Below the pieces are notes generated by a model. It saw only the letters and a program-made list of their open reading frames with translations. It ran no database searches and was not told the DNA's origin. A stretch of 64,000 nucleotides of DNA, from positions 227,146 through 291,145 of the forward strand of contig QEOQ01000092.1 of the NCBI GenBank assembly GCA_010279815.1, given 5' to 3'. Below, one piece after another: positions 35,077 through 46,633 of this stretch; position 1 is the first letter of the stretch, and every line of letters begins with the position of its first letter. The DNA is from Brachionus plicatilis (lineage: Eukaryota > Rotifera > Eurotatoria > Ploima > Brachionidae). The position numbers and the translations under genes are program-made.

Positions 35077-36387
35077 ATGTCAAAAGAAAAAACAAGCAAT
35101 GTGCTGCGAGAAACTACCTTTGGTTGGTTTCCAATTGAAGAAGACAGAGCAAAGCGTTCTCCAATAGATGTTTACATGAATCTTGGTTCAAGGCACCCCA
35201 AGGAAGAAAGCTTTGTGGGTAAATTGAAAATTTAAATTCCTTTCACAGCTCTACTAAAATTCTTCTTTTTTAAGAGGAAAAAATTTTAAAAGAACACATT
35301 CGAGATGCAAATTCAGAGCTGATTGAAAAGAAGACTGGCAATGATGAGCACCAAGTGGATCCACCATGGGCTCTATGTCACAAGCCATTACCCAACAAGC
35401 CAATTGAGAGCAATAATGAAGAAGGTTTTTTTTATTATTTAAAAAAAAAAATTGGTAATTTAAAAAAAAAATTGTAGTCCTTGTGAGATCAAAAAGTGCG
35501 CCAATTTCTTATGAATGGAAACCAAAGAAACTTGCCATCAATATACCCAAAGCAAAATTGACAAATTTGTTCGACAGAGAACCAAAGCACACTTACTTTT
35601 CGTTTAGTCAAAAAATCTCGACTGGCAAAGAAAACAAAACAAAGCCATTGGTATCTTTTTCACCAAAATTAGAAAGTGAAGAAATGGAGGAATGCTCGAA
35701 GGAAATTGTCCAGCCAAGTCTGGTTGAAAGCTTTAATGTTGGAAAAAAACCACTTATTTCGCAAAAAGACCATGAAGCAAATAGCTTGAGACGCAAAAAA
35801 GTTAGGCCCAAAACAGCTGCTGCATATGATAGCAGATCATCTCAAGGACACCTTTTGTGCTACAATAAGCGGCCAAAATCGACAATTTCACTTAGGCCAA
35901 GATCTTTACATTCTCAAATGGACCATGAGGAAAAATTCAAATCAAATGAATTCTTAAAATCAAGGACAGAGGCAATGGGTTCAAGGTGTTCAAATAATAA
36001 TGAGCTTGTGAGCGAAAAGCCCAAGACAAAGAGTCTGCTTGAGAATTGGAAAAGTAATCTGCTTGAAAGAGAGTAAGCTTTTTGTGCAAAATTTAAAATT
36101 AAAAATAAATAAAAAAATTTAGAAAATTCTTGCATCCACGTCCCAATTATTTTGTAAGAATAGACATGAACAAACTGCAGCCTGATGAGCGTGCACCTCA
36201 GATACATTACAATTCGCCGGACACTTATTTTTTGAACACAATGCCATTCAGAAAAGCAACTTTTACCATTGATCCAAGCTTTATATCGGAAAATTTAAAT
36301 GTGCAAAAAATAGACTTGAAGCGCAAAGAATCAAATGGTTCAAAAAATGCTGTTCGCTATAGAAGAGAATTTGCATTTGTTTATTAG
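35077..36387 (+). CDS. Unrecognised 383-aa basic protein, possibly cilium/microtubule associated
   Basis: Four exons: 35077-35218, 35275-35424, 35478-36072, 36123-36387, all phases matching, 383 aa. I do not recognise the family. The N-terminus, LRETTFGWFPIEEDRAKRSP, and the C-terminus, LHPRPNYFVRIDMNKLQPDE, look ordered. The middle is Lys/Ser/Arg-rich with repeated RPK motifs (RPKTAAAY, RPKSTISLRPRS). No signal peptide, membrane segment or zinc site is seen. RPK/S-rich disordered proteins with short ordered ends are common among axonemal and microtubule-inner proteins, so a ciliary role is a guess. The clean exon structure and non-AT-biased codon content make the gene itself credible. Confidence 0.75.
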
Positions 36388-36989
36388 AAACTCTCTCTCT
36401 CTCTATCACTATTTATTTTGGTTTTTTTATTTTTATTTTTTGCTTTATTGTTTCTTAATTTTTGAATCGTAATGAAAATCTATTTGTTTAATCTTTAATT
36501 TCTCGAACATTATTAAATCTTAAAATGCTCATGCTAAAAAATCCATAAAAATGAGTAAAAATAATTTGATTGAAGAGAAAATAAAATGCAAATTTGACGG
36601 GATTGAGTTTTGATTTTGAAAAAAAAAATTGTTCACTTCTATTAAAATAAAATAAAATCAAGCCTAGTCACTAAATATTTTTGCTTTTTTTGAAAATGTT
36701 AGGATTTATCTTGATTGTAACGGGTGTAGAATAAAAAATGGCACTAAATCCTCTTTTTAGGCAAAAGTTTGTATAAAAATTGTTTCATGCATCTCTTAAA
36801 TTTTTTTAATTAAATAAATTTAATTAAAAATTTTATAAATAATATATTAAATATCAGACCTGTCATTTAATACTTTCAAAAGAGCAATGATAAATAAATC
36901 ATATAAATTGCCTTTACTTGAATGAAAGATATACAGTGTTGAATTTTTTAAATAAAAAAATATTTTTAAAATTTTTAAACTAAAAGTAA
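36388..36989. other. Intergenic spacer, candidate promoter of the GTPase gene
   Basis: A short CT microsatellite (36392-36404) follows the previous stop. The rest is AT-rich with no recognised element. Confidence 0.4.
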
Positions 36990-39900
36990 ATGATAATACA
37001 TCAGTTGGTGATTTTATATTTTATCTTAAATTACATATCCTATTGTAATTGTGCGGAAAATGCAACTTGTACCGATTTGAAAGTAAAAAATGAAAAAGAT
37101 GGCTCGGAAAAAAATTTAATGGACTTTATAAAAGATGGAATAAAATACATTGATGAGAATAAAGGGCTAGTCAGCAAAGGCGTTATGGTTTTAGGAATAT
37201 CTGGCACAGGAAAAAGTACTCTAATCAATTATTTGATTGGTAGAAGGCTAAAATGTGTAATGAAAAAATTTAAATGGATTTTAGAATTAGTAAATCAAGA
37301 AGTATCACTTGGAATAGGTCACGAAATATATTCTAAGACTTTATATCCAGAATTCGTTTATCTCAAGGATGAGGACATTTCGTTTATTGATAATCCAGGT
37401 TTTGGCGATACACGTGGAGATCAAATTGATATTGCAAACGTGTTTTTTAGAGAATATGTCGCAAAAAAAGTTGAAAACATCAAAATCATCATTCTGTTGT
37501 CGTTTTCGGACACTGTGCAGGGAAGAGGAGGTCAGTTTCGTACAAGCCTTAAAGAACTCGAACGTATTTTTGGTGTGTTTGAGAGCGAACAAAAGAATGA
37601 TCCGGAACTTGAAATTAATCTTAGCGAATCAATAGCCATTGTAGTCACTAAAGTACCATTCATAGATGTTGAGAATAATTTGCAAATTCTTAAAAACCTA
37701 CAATCAATATTAGAAGAAATTATTGATGATGAATTTTCAAAAAAAAATCTTAATTTGTTTGAAGCTAATATATACAAACGCATACTAAGTAAAACAAGAA
37801 TAGCGATATTCTCTAATCCACAAAAAGAGGTGATTTTGGATGACACAGAAAAAATCAACATTCTAAAAATGATAAGAGATATGAATTATATTAAAACTGA
37901 AAAATTAAAAATTCAGAGAAATATTTCAGATAGCAGTTTCAAATTACTGAAGATGTTGATAAGCGATTGCTCTCAAAGTATTGAAAATAAGCTAGAAAAT
38001 ACTCTATATAAAAATGTATCCAACCTTTTAAAGCTAGATTTAGCGGAAGAATGTCGCAAAAACAATATTACAAAAATAAAAATAATATTCGAAACTACGT
38101 CTAATTTTACCGAAAAATGTTTCAAAAAATTAAAATTTGAGCATCTATTGAGCAGTGTTCCAGAGAATATTTTAGATTTTAGTTCTAAACAGGACTTTTC
38201 GAATGAAAACAGAGTACTTTCATTTTTTACAGAGTTGGTACTTACCAATCCTAATCAATCTATTTCAGATGATAGAGTATGGTTGAAAATTGATCTTCTT
38301 TCATTCACAAATCAGCTTGTAAAAAATCTAAAAGAAAACCTTAATAATCTTTTAGAAAAAGAAGAGCTTGTCTTGTTTGAGGCAATAGAAAATTCCTTCG
38401 AAAGCTTTATAAATAGTTCAATAAACAATGCCTTTAGTTCAAGCGATTTAGGCCAGTGCCAATCAAAATTGAAGCACATTTCGAATCAAATCGAATTTTC
38501 TTCTAATGCATCTTCAATTTTTGAGAATTTCAATGATGAAATAATTAAAGCGTCTTGGAAACAAACTATGATTAAGATAAGCAAATTTAGGACCTTTTTA
38601 AATGTTTCTGATGAAATTAAAAATCAGAATATCAAATTGAAATTGAAAGAAATTATCTATAAACAAGATTCAACATTACTAGAGATATCAAGTTCAAAAA
38701 ATTCTGTAAGTTCTGATGAAGATCAACTTTACTTTAAAAGCAATTTCTCTACTCTAAGCGTTATTTGTAGTCAAATAAATGTGGATAGAAATGTAAAATT
38801 AAAAACAATCAATGTTTTTCTTAAATATTCGCTAGAATTGGATGAAAATTGTAGCATTAGGAGAGTTATTTATTCAACTCATGTTCCCGACCTAGTGATA
38901 ATCACTCCAAAACTCTTTGTAAAAAAAACGATAAGTATCAATTTGTCATGTGAAAGCACTCCTGAGAACTTCAAAGAAAAAGCAAAAGATGGAAGCTTTT
39001 TTGGTGAGAATGGTCATGATGGCGAACCTGGAAAACCTGGATACAATGGAGGCCGTTTATTTATATTTGCTGAATCTGTTAAATACGCAAACGAGAGTAA
39101 AATAGAATTTATTTCTATTGGAGGAAATGGAGGTCCAGGACAAGATGGTAAAGATAATTAAAAATTATGAATTTAGTTAAATATTCTCAGTTTTCTAATC
39201 TCAAAAGCTCTTTAAATTTCTTTAACTTAAGGTGGACATGGGCATGATGGACGTGATGGAAATAAACCTAGAATTATGAGTTGTAGAAAAGATAATGATA
39301 TAGGACATAATTGTTATCATAGACTGATAGCCTGCAGCTTCTTTTCATATTATGGTATTTTAGTTTACTATTTTTCTATTTATTTATATTTATTTTGTTT
39401 AAGTTTAGGTTGGGGGCTTGGCAAAATATTAGATGCTCTGAAGAGAAATCCATCATGGAATTACGATGAATCGGATGAGAAAAGAAAAGATGAACTTTTA
39501 ATTCAGGATTGTATTAATGACCAATGTACAGGATTAGAAATTTTAAACAGAGTGGACATGAAACCAGGTGACAAATATACTTATGTAGAACGAGGTGGCG
39601 ACTGTACTGCAGGTGGCTCATTTGGTTATGGAGGTGATGGAGGACAGCCTGGTCTTAACGGCTATTTGTCAATTCAAACTAAGGAATATAAATATACGTC
39701 AAATTATACTGAATCATATGGTGCAAATGGTAAGAAAGGTGAAAATGGTAGGAAAGGAAAGAATGGAATTCGCACAAACATCTGGTACCGGTTCTTTGTA
39801 CATTGGCTTTATTACAAAGAAGAAATGTCAGATGAGGAAGTACCGTGTTTTAAATATCCAAAACAAAAAGAACTTAAAAATCATGAAAATGCTTCGACAT

Positions 39901-42155
39901 TTAGTGAACTACAATTTTATAAAATATCAAATGCATATTTAGATTTTTTCTTAAAAGATTATCATTTTAAAAAATTTAAAATGGAAAATATTATAAATTT
40001 TATATATGAAATTGAAAACGATCAAAAAATAGACATTAATGGATTACTTCAGCGAGTCAAAATGCTTAAACTTTTCAAATCTAATAATTTGCTATCAGAG
40101 TTCAGAGACCAAGTACAAATATATCACACTAAAGCATCACAAATCAATGATAATCATAATGAAATAATTGTTTTAGAATATATAAACTCACTAGTCAATA
40201 GTTACATGAGTCTTCTCAAAACGGATCATAGTTCATCAGTTATTTTAGATATTGGAAAATATTTGGATAATACGATTAAAAAAATAAAGAATTGGAAGTC
40301 ATTTGAAATTCAAAAAATTATTCATTTATACAAAAAAAATTATGAAGAAAATCTAGATGTCAAAATAAAAGAGTCAACAAAAGCTATAAAATATATCGAA
40401 GAAAGAATAGACGTTCTCACAATATCCCTTGACAAAAGTATAATCAATATCTTAGATGAAATAGCTAATCAAACCAATGAGGTCAAAAATAATATTGATT
40501 TATTGAAAGAGCATAAAAATCAACTTGAACGGTCATTAAAAGTCAAAGCCATTTTCGGATTTTTGAAGATTTTTTCAGGCCTCCTTAGTATAGCTGGCCC
40601 TAAAGGCGCTTTAGCAGGAGGAATTTTGCAAACTGGATTGGATATAGGACAGCAGATATCTGGAAATCAACTAAGATTCGAGAATACAAATATTCCACCA
40701 AATATTGATAGCCAAGTGAAAGATTTTAAAGAGACTATTCAAAAAAAATTAGACGCTAAGAAGTTTGACGAAGATAAAGCAAAAAAGTGGCGTAAAAGAT
40801 TAAATACTTTGCCGCCAATCAATTCATTCATTTTAAGAGGAGTTGATCTTATCAGTGAGAAACAGATTAACAATCAAGAAATCAAAGAAGTAGTCATGAA
40901 AATAAATGAAAACTTTAAGCAGCTTGATGGTTTACGTGAAGCAGAAAATAATCTTAACACTTATTATAATGATTTAAGGGAAGAGCTAAATTCTTTAATT
41001 TCATTTGATAATTTAAATAACAAAAAATCGACTATTGTATTGAGTCTTCACAGTTATAATCTAAAAAGCAATTTCACTGATCTAAAAAAAAATCTTTTTA
41101 TCCTAATAGATGGCTTTAAGAATAAATTGGAAACAGAGCAAATTTTTCAGTCTTTAGAAAACTCAATAGATGCAATTTATGAAATTTTTCGTCAAATAGA
41201 AACATTTCGTCAACAAATCAAGCTCGGCCGCTACATAGAAAGAGTCACAAATAAGGAAAAAGAATTCCAAATTACAGAAAAGTATCAAAGTGAAGTTAAC
41301 AGTATGAAAACGGTTTTAATTGAGAACTTTATTAGGGAAGCAGTTAAAAAATCATTCCAAGCGTTTAGTTTTTGGTCTTTTCCATTTTACTGTGACTATT
41401 TAAAAAAAAAAACCAACAATGCAGAATTGATACAGAATGATACAAATGAAAGAATGCTTATTTATGAAGAGACCATTAATAACATAAGAAGTATTGTCAA
41501 TGACCACGAAATAAATATCAATTTTAAGATTGACAATTATTTAATTAATTTTAATTTTGAAAATGAGAGCTCACTATTTAAATGGTCATCAAGAGATTTT
41601 CCTTTTGAGGTAGAACAGTTGTTTCTTGGAAATTTTTCTTCGTTTTACTCCAACGTAAAAAACTCAAGTTACAACGCTGTGAAAGTATCACAGATTAGAA
41701 TTAGTATTGAGTGCCAATCTAGAAAAATAAACCACAAACTTGATGAGATTCTTCGTAAATTTGCAGTTAAAATGATTCATAATGGCGAATCTAACTATAG
41801 ATTATTAGATAAATTCTATAAATTTAACTCTTTAACAAGAGAGCAATTAGAGCTTCAATACTCTTATGGTTGCCATTTACATTCAAAATGTAATCTAGAG
41901 AACGAATCATTTAGGAAATTATCTAATAGTAAAAGGCCTTCAATCAGTCCATATACATTTTGGCGAATTAAATTGGTACCAAAAGATAAAAATCCATTAA
42001 AAGTAAATCAAAAGCTTCACCAACTAAATTCAATATTCAAAGAAATTGATGAACCTATCATTATTTCATTGAATGGCTATGGTCAATATGTAAATGATGA
42101 GTTTAACAAACATTCAAACGTAAATAATTGTGAAGGATTAAATGCGATTGAGTAA
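36990..42155 (+). CDS. Large secretory P-loop GTPase with collagen-like segments
   Basis: Exons 36990-39147, 39232-39354 and 39409-42155 give about 1675 aa. The 54-bp piece 39355-39408 has GT...TTTAG ends and encodes an implausible Tyr/Leu/Phe run, so I treat it as an in-frame intron; if retained the protein is 1693 aa. The N-terminus is a signal-peptide-like stretch (MIIHQLVILYFILNYISYCN, then CAENATC). G1 is GISGTGKST (69-77), G3 is DNPGFGDTRGD (134-144), and a G4-like VVTKV lies at 218-222. This places it near AIG1/GIMAP, septin or IRG-type GTPases. Long helical segments follow, then Gly-X-Y-like runs (GENGHDGEPGKPGYNGG at about 671, GGHGHDGRDGN across the splice, GGDGGQPGLNG, and GANGKKGENGRKGKNG). 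Near residues 1140-1175 a Gly/Ala-rich hydrophobic stretch (FSGLLSIAGPKGALAGGILQ) sits between predicted coiled coils. Many N-X-S/T sites fit secretion. No named family is recognised. A broken paralogue lies at 51736-52920. Confidence 0.8.
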
Positions 42156-42475
42156 AACAAAACATTTTAAATTTTATTATTTAGATATAATCGAAATAAA
42201 AAGTTGATGAAGAAATTTGATTTTTAAATTTTTGGTGCTTAAAAATTATAAAAACTAATGAAAAAAATTAAATTTTAGTAATAAACCTAAAATAAGAAAT
42301 TTAAATATCGAAACGTTTTCATAATTTAGCAGCTCAATTTTTAGAAAATTTTATTAGGTAATGCTGCTTGCCTTATAGGCTAGAAAAGCTTGGGCGCGAT
42401 TAAGAATTATATAACCCAATTATCTCGTTTTGGAAATTTTTATCTTGATAATTGATAATTTTAGATTTTGAATTA

Positions 42476-43170
42476 CAGTGGGTATTTCAAAAACGGCATG
42501 CCCCCTAAGGTCGCGACCGCCGAACCGTTCCATAAGCCGTGCCGTACCGTACCATAAGCGGTGCCGTACCGAACCAACAACGGCGTCGAACCGTACCAGC
42601 CGAACCGTACCATAAAAGGCGCCGAACCGAACCAGCCGTACCAGCCGAACCGAACCGAACAATCAACCTAACCGAACCGAACCAACCGTACCAGCGGCCG
42701 AACCGAACCGAACCGTACCATCAGCCGAACCGAACCGAACCAGCAGTACCAGCGGCCGAACCGAACCTAACCAGCCGAACCGTACCGAACCGAACCGAAC
42801 CATCAACGGAACCGAACCGAACCATCAGCCAATCCGAACCGAACCAGCCGAACCAGCCGAACAACCCCAACATCATCGATCTACTTAAGAAAAGAGCCAT
42901 CAGTATTTGGTCACCATCTTTTAGAAAGTTTTCAATCCAAATACTGATGGCTCTTCTCTTAAGTTGATCGATGATGTTGGGGTTGTTATTGGTTCGGTTC
43001 GGCTGATGGTTTGGTTCGGTTCGGCGCCTTTTATGGTACGGTTCGGCTGGTACGGTTCGGCGCCGTTGTTGGTTCGGTACGGCACCGCTTATGGTACGGT
43101 ACGGCACCGCTTATGGTACGGTTCGGCGGTCGCGACCTTAGGGGGCATGTCGTTTTTGAAATACCCTCTG
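42476..43170. mobile_element. GC-rich TA-flanked foldback element with CCGAACC arms
   Basis: Ends CAGTGGGTATTTCAAAAACG and CGTTTTTGAAATACCCTCTG are inverted and flanked by TA on both sides (42474-42475, 43171-43172). Inside each end is CCCCCTAAGGTCGCGACC or its complement. The arms (42525-42865 and 42985-43125) are made of CCGAACCGAACCAGCCGAAC-like and CGTACCATAAGCGGTGCC-like repeats. The centre is a perfect-looking hairpin with CATCATCGATCTACTTAAG and CAGTATTTGG. It is the only GC-rich non-coding block in the window. The TA target and CAGT ends suggest a Tc1/mariner-type non-autonomous element. The open frames in it merely translate the repeats. Confidence 0.85.
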
Positions 43171-43172
43171 TA

Positions 43173-45246
43173 TAACTGAAAAGTGGATTTTCTAAACTAA
43201 TACATGCGAAAGAAAATAAAAGAAACAAAAAGAAGCATAATTATCAATTTTGAGAAAAAGAGGCATATTTTTGTGTAACAGTAACAATAAAGAAGATCAA
43301 CCAAATCAAATACGTCGGTAGAAATAAACTAAAAGAATTAAAAGTCTACTATAGCGGGACTAAGTTAGTCGTTCTGCTTTTGAATTTAGTAAAACTAAAT
43401 TGACTGTAAAATTTTAACTATTTTTATTATTATAATTATTATTTTAAAAAAAATTCTAGCACGTAATGAAATTTAAGTTTTCGGTAAAAAATATGGGTTT
43501 TATTAGAAAGAAAAATTAATCACTCTAATTTTAGATAAGATACTAATTTTTTTGCATTAACTTTAAATTATCAACCAATATTAAGTGCTAAATTTATTTT
43601 TACAAAGTTAGCTATTCAAACAAAAATTGTATATTATTCATTTAAAATGGTACTAGGTTGAATTAAGCGCATACAAAAAAACAATAAAGCGTTAAATTGT
43701 TTAAAATTGGTATTCTAAACAATAGCTTGACGTTTCTTAATTATCTCATGTAATTTATTATCTAATATATTAAATAATAAATTATTAGTATTACTATCTT
43801 TAAAAAAACATATTTTATAGTAAAAAATTTTTCATTTGATATTATTAAAAAAAAATAAAATAAAATTGATTTTGTAAAATTTAACATATTATTTAAAATT
43901 GTTTTTCTTTTTAATTTCGTAATTACACACTTACTTGACATTTTTGACATAATTTATTTATTTATTTATTTAGGCTTATGCTGAGGCCAATTAATAGGCC
44001 ACTTTCCCGGCACACTGTCAAATAAAGCGTGCCGTAAATTTTGACATAACACATAATTAAGTTTGAGAAACAAAGAAAAAAATTGAGAGAATTATGTCAA
44101 TTTAACAAAGAGACAAGATATTTTTTGTGCATTCTAAAAAATGTGACAAAATTTTGCCACCCTATTAATAAAAGTCGTGTTAACTTAGCAAAGTGAAAAT
44201 TATACGCTTTTTTAAATAATCTTATTTAGTAATATTAAATTAAATTTACTTAAAAATAAATCATTACTTTTGGATAAAATTCAATTTGAATTAATGTATA
44301 AATTTTGTTTTTCAAACTAACTTGAATTTCAAATTTTTGTCGAGTTTCTAATTAAGTCGGAAACAAACTTTAATTTTAAGAAAATTTGATCTCTTTGATC
44401 TAGATCTTAGAGTTTAATCTACACATTGGTCTAATTTGAAGTGTTTATTAACTTTTTGTTAATCCTATCTTAAGATTTCCCCAGCTAGAACTTTTTTTTT
44501 AATAATTAATATTTTTGAATTCTTAACAAAAAAGAGACAGTAAATTTCCAAATTTTTTTTTATAATTTTAATTAAGCATTTAATTAAAAAAAATGACAGA
44601 CCAGACAAAAAAAAGTCTTGGTCACATGATATAATTTTATTTTAGATGAATCAAAAATAGAAAACCAAGATGGGCTTGGTTTTTTTTTAATTTAAAATTA
44701 GATTTAAATAGATATTGAGGGAATTTTTTTATTAATAAATTTAGATTTTAAAATACTAACTTTTTCTTTAACAATTTTCTCATCATAGTGAGGCTCTTTT
44801 CGCATAGATGATATTTCATTTATATTGATGTTGATGCTAGTTGAAAAAATCCTCATGGTCGTAAATGAAATTAAAAAAAAGTCTATTAGACCAACTACTC
44901 TTGAAAATCTAACTTTCAATATATGCAAAATTTTCAATTTTTAACTTCTCTATTTTTTGAGCTATAAGAATTATATTCTAGCTTTTGTAACTTTCCTTTA
45001 CCTATAAAATTAAAAAAAGCTTACTAATAATAACTAACTAGCTAATTAATATAATTCAATAATAATGAAAATAATCGAAAAGATATGTGGTGAAATTTTT
45101 CGTCTTTTAAAAAAATTACTCGAAACATGAGGTTAATGATAATCTTGGTAAAAATATGAAATAAGCTTTTTTTGTTTCTTTATTTATTTAAACATTAAAA
45201 ATTTTAATATTTGAAAATTTTTAAATAAAAGTATTTTCTTTAATCT
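43173..45246. other. Intergenic AT-rich stretch with one retroposon tail
   Basis: 43955-44035 holds, on the minus strand, a block with CCGGGAAAGTGGCCTATTAA then GCCTCAGCATAAGCC and an (AAAT)n tail, typical of a LINE 3' end. The short minus-strand open frame 44937-44704 has one hydrophobic segment but no recognised family. Nothing else is supported. Confidence 0.45.
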
Positions 45247-45250
45247 TTAA

Positions 45251-45665
45251 CACCAGAAGCACCAAAACGAGTCATTTTGACTCGTTATGAAAATTAATAA
45301 ATAAATCATATATTTTATGTTCGAATTTATTTAAATTATTAAATTAATTGAATAAAAATATTAAATTAATAAATTTTAGTCTTTTCTTAGGCCTTATATA
45401 ATATCCATGGTCAATCACACTTTTTACAAATAATCTCTTTTTCTTTTGTACAATATCCACACACTGCTTTTTTACACTTTGAACAAAAAATTGCCACATA
45501 AACGAATTTGGACAATTTTTTTTTTTATTTGAATTTAGTTAATTTAGAAAGTTATTCTTATTTTAATGCTTAAAAAAATTTTATGCTCAAATAACAAAAA
45601 TTGACTTGGATTTTAGCGGCCAAAAATCGAAAAAGAGTCATATTGACTCGTTGATCCTTCCAGTG
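45251..45665 (-). mobile_element. piggyBac-like element remnant
   Basis: TTAA flanks both ends (45247-45250, 45666-45669). The left terminus begins CACCAGAAGCACCAAAACGA and the right ends GATCCTTCCAGTG. GAGTCATTTTGACTCG and GAGTCATATTGACTCG lie just inside each end. On the minus strand 45505-45411 encodes FVYVAIFCSKCKKAVCGYCT, then KEKEIICKKCD and stop: a CX2C ... CX2C ... CX2C cluster like the C-terminal cysteine-rich domain of piggyBac transposases. The transposase core is deleted, leaving the two ends and the DNA-binding tail. Confidence 0.8.
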
Positions 45666-45956
45666 TTAATTTATTCCTATAAAATCTTAATTTGAAAACT
45701 TTAAATACAAGACTCACATTCAGTTATCCAAATAATGACTAAAAATTTTTTTAAAAAGTATTTCAATATTTATTATAATATATTAAGGCGAATCAAAGTT
45801 AATTTTTTTTATTACAGAATTTCTAAATATTGATTTAATTTTTAATTCAGATAAAAATTAATGTAGTTTTTTTCTAGTAAAAGATTGAAAAAATTTTGTT
45901 TGATAAAGTTTTTGTTGTTTGTTGTTAAAAAATAGGAAAAAAAATATTTTTTTCAG

Positions 45957-46165
45957 CAATTCAGCAAAAACTTAAGCTTACCCAAAGACTTGAAGATTTA
46001 GAAATGGACAACGAAAGACAGCAAAGTAAGCCAAAAAACAAGACAGGCGATTCCAATTTGCAAGATAAAACTGAAGCAAACTGTGAATCAAATTCGGAAT
46101 CGACCAATCCCGATGATAGCAATATACCATTTAGAGCTAGTCTTCAAAAACGTTTGAAAAATATT
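45957..46165 (+). CDS. Orphan coding exon with strong splice sites
   Basis: TTTTTTTCAG ends at 45956 and a consensus donor GTAAGT starts at 46166. Between them is one open frame reading IQQKLKLTQRLEDLEMDNER, then a polar stretch, then PFRASLQKRLKNI. Base composition is far less AT-biased than the surroundings and codon use resembles the real genes here. No partner exon could be placed on either side within the window. Translation might also begin at the ATG at 46001. Family unknown; the start suggests a short coiled coil. Confidence 0.45.
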
Positions 46166-46633
46166 GTAAGTCAAAATTAAAAGAGCTTTTTGTTGATTTT
46201 GAAAGTTTAGACTCATTAACAAATTAATTGTATATTTTTGGATCTGAATATTAAATTTTTTTTGAATCAAATTTTTTTTGATGGTATTAAAACAATCTTT
46301 TTTTAGTTTGGAATTTAAATTTTTAAGTAAGTCTAATATTTCAATTCATTCCGAATATTATTTTATGCATTTTCCAATTTTAAATAAATTATTAATTTGG
46401 TATTTGCTTTTTCTCTTTTTGGCTTAACTTTGCTTAGATTCACAGCTCTAATATGTATTTATCTAAGCTATTCGTATGGTTCACTTATTGTTTTAAAATC
46501 AAGTCAAAAGTTAATAAATTTTCTTTTTATTTAATATGATCAAAAACTAAAAAATATATATTTATTTTAATTTAAAAAATAATAAGCAACGATAGAAATT
46601 TGATTTAAAAAAAAAATTTTTTTTTGTTTAGAA

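Noticed and set aside
42420..43228. Several open frames rich in Arg/Thr/Glu/Pro or Phe/Gly/Val in the CCGAACC region
   Set aside because: All are translations of the tandem repeat in the foldback arms; the same pattern appears in opposite arms on opposite strands.
44704..44937. Minus-strand 77-codon frame with one hydrophobic segment, considered as a selenoprotein K-like gene
   Set aside because: Similarity was limited to a few residues, the upstream codon is a plain TGA without supporting context, and no Gly/Pro-rich tail follows.
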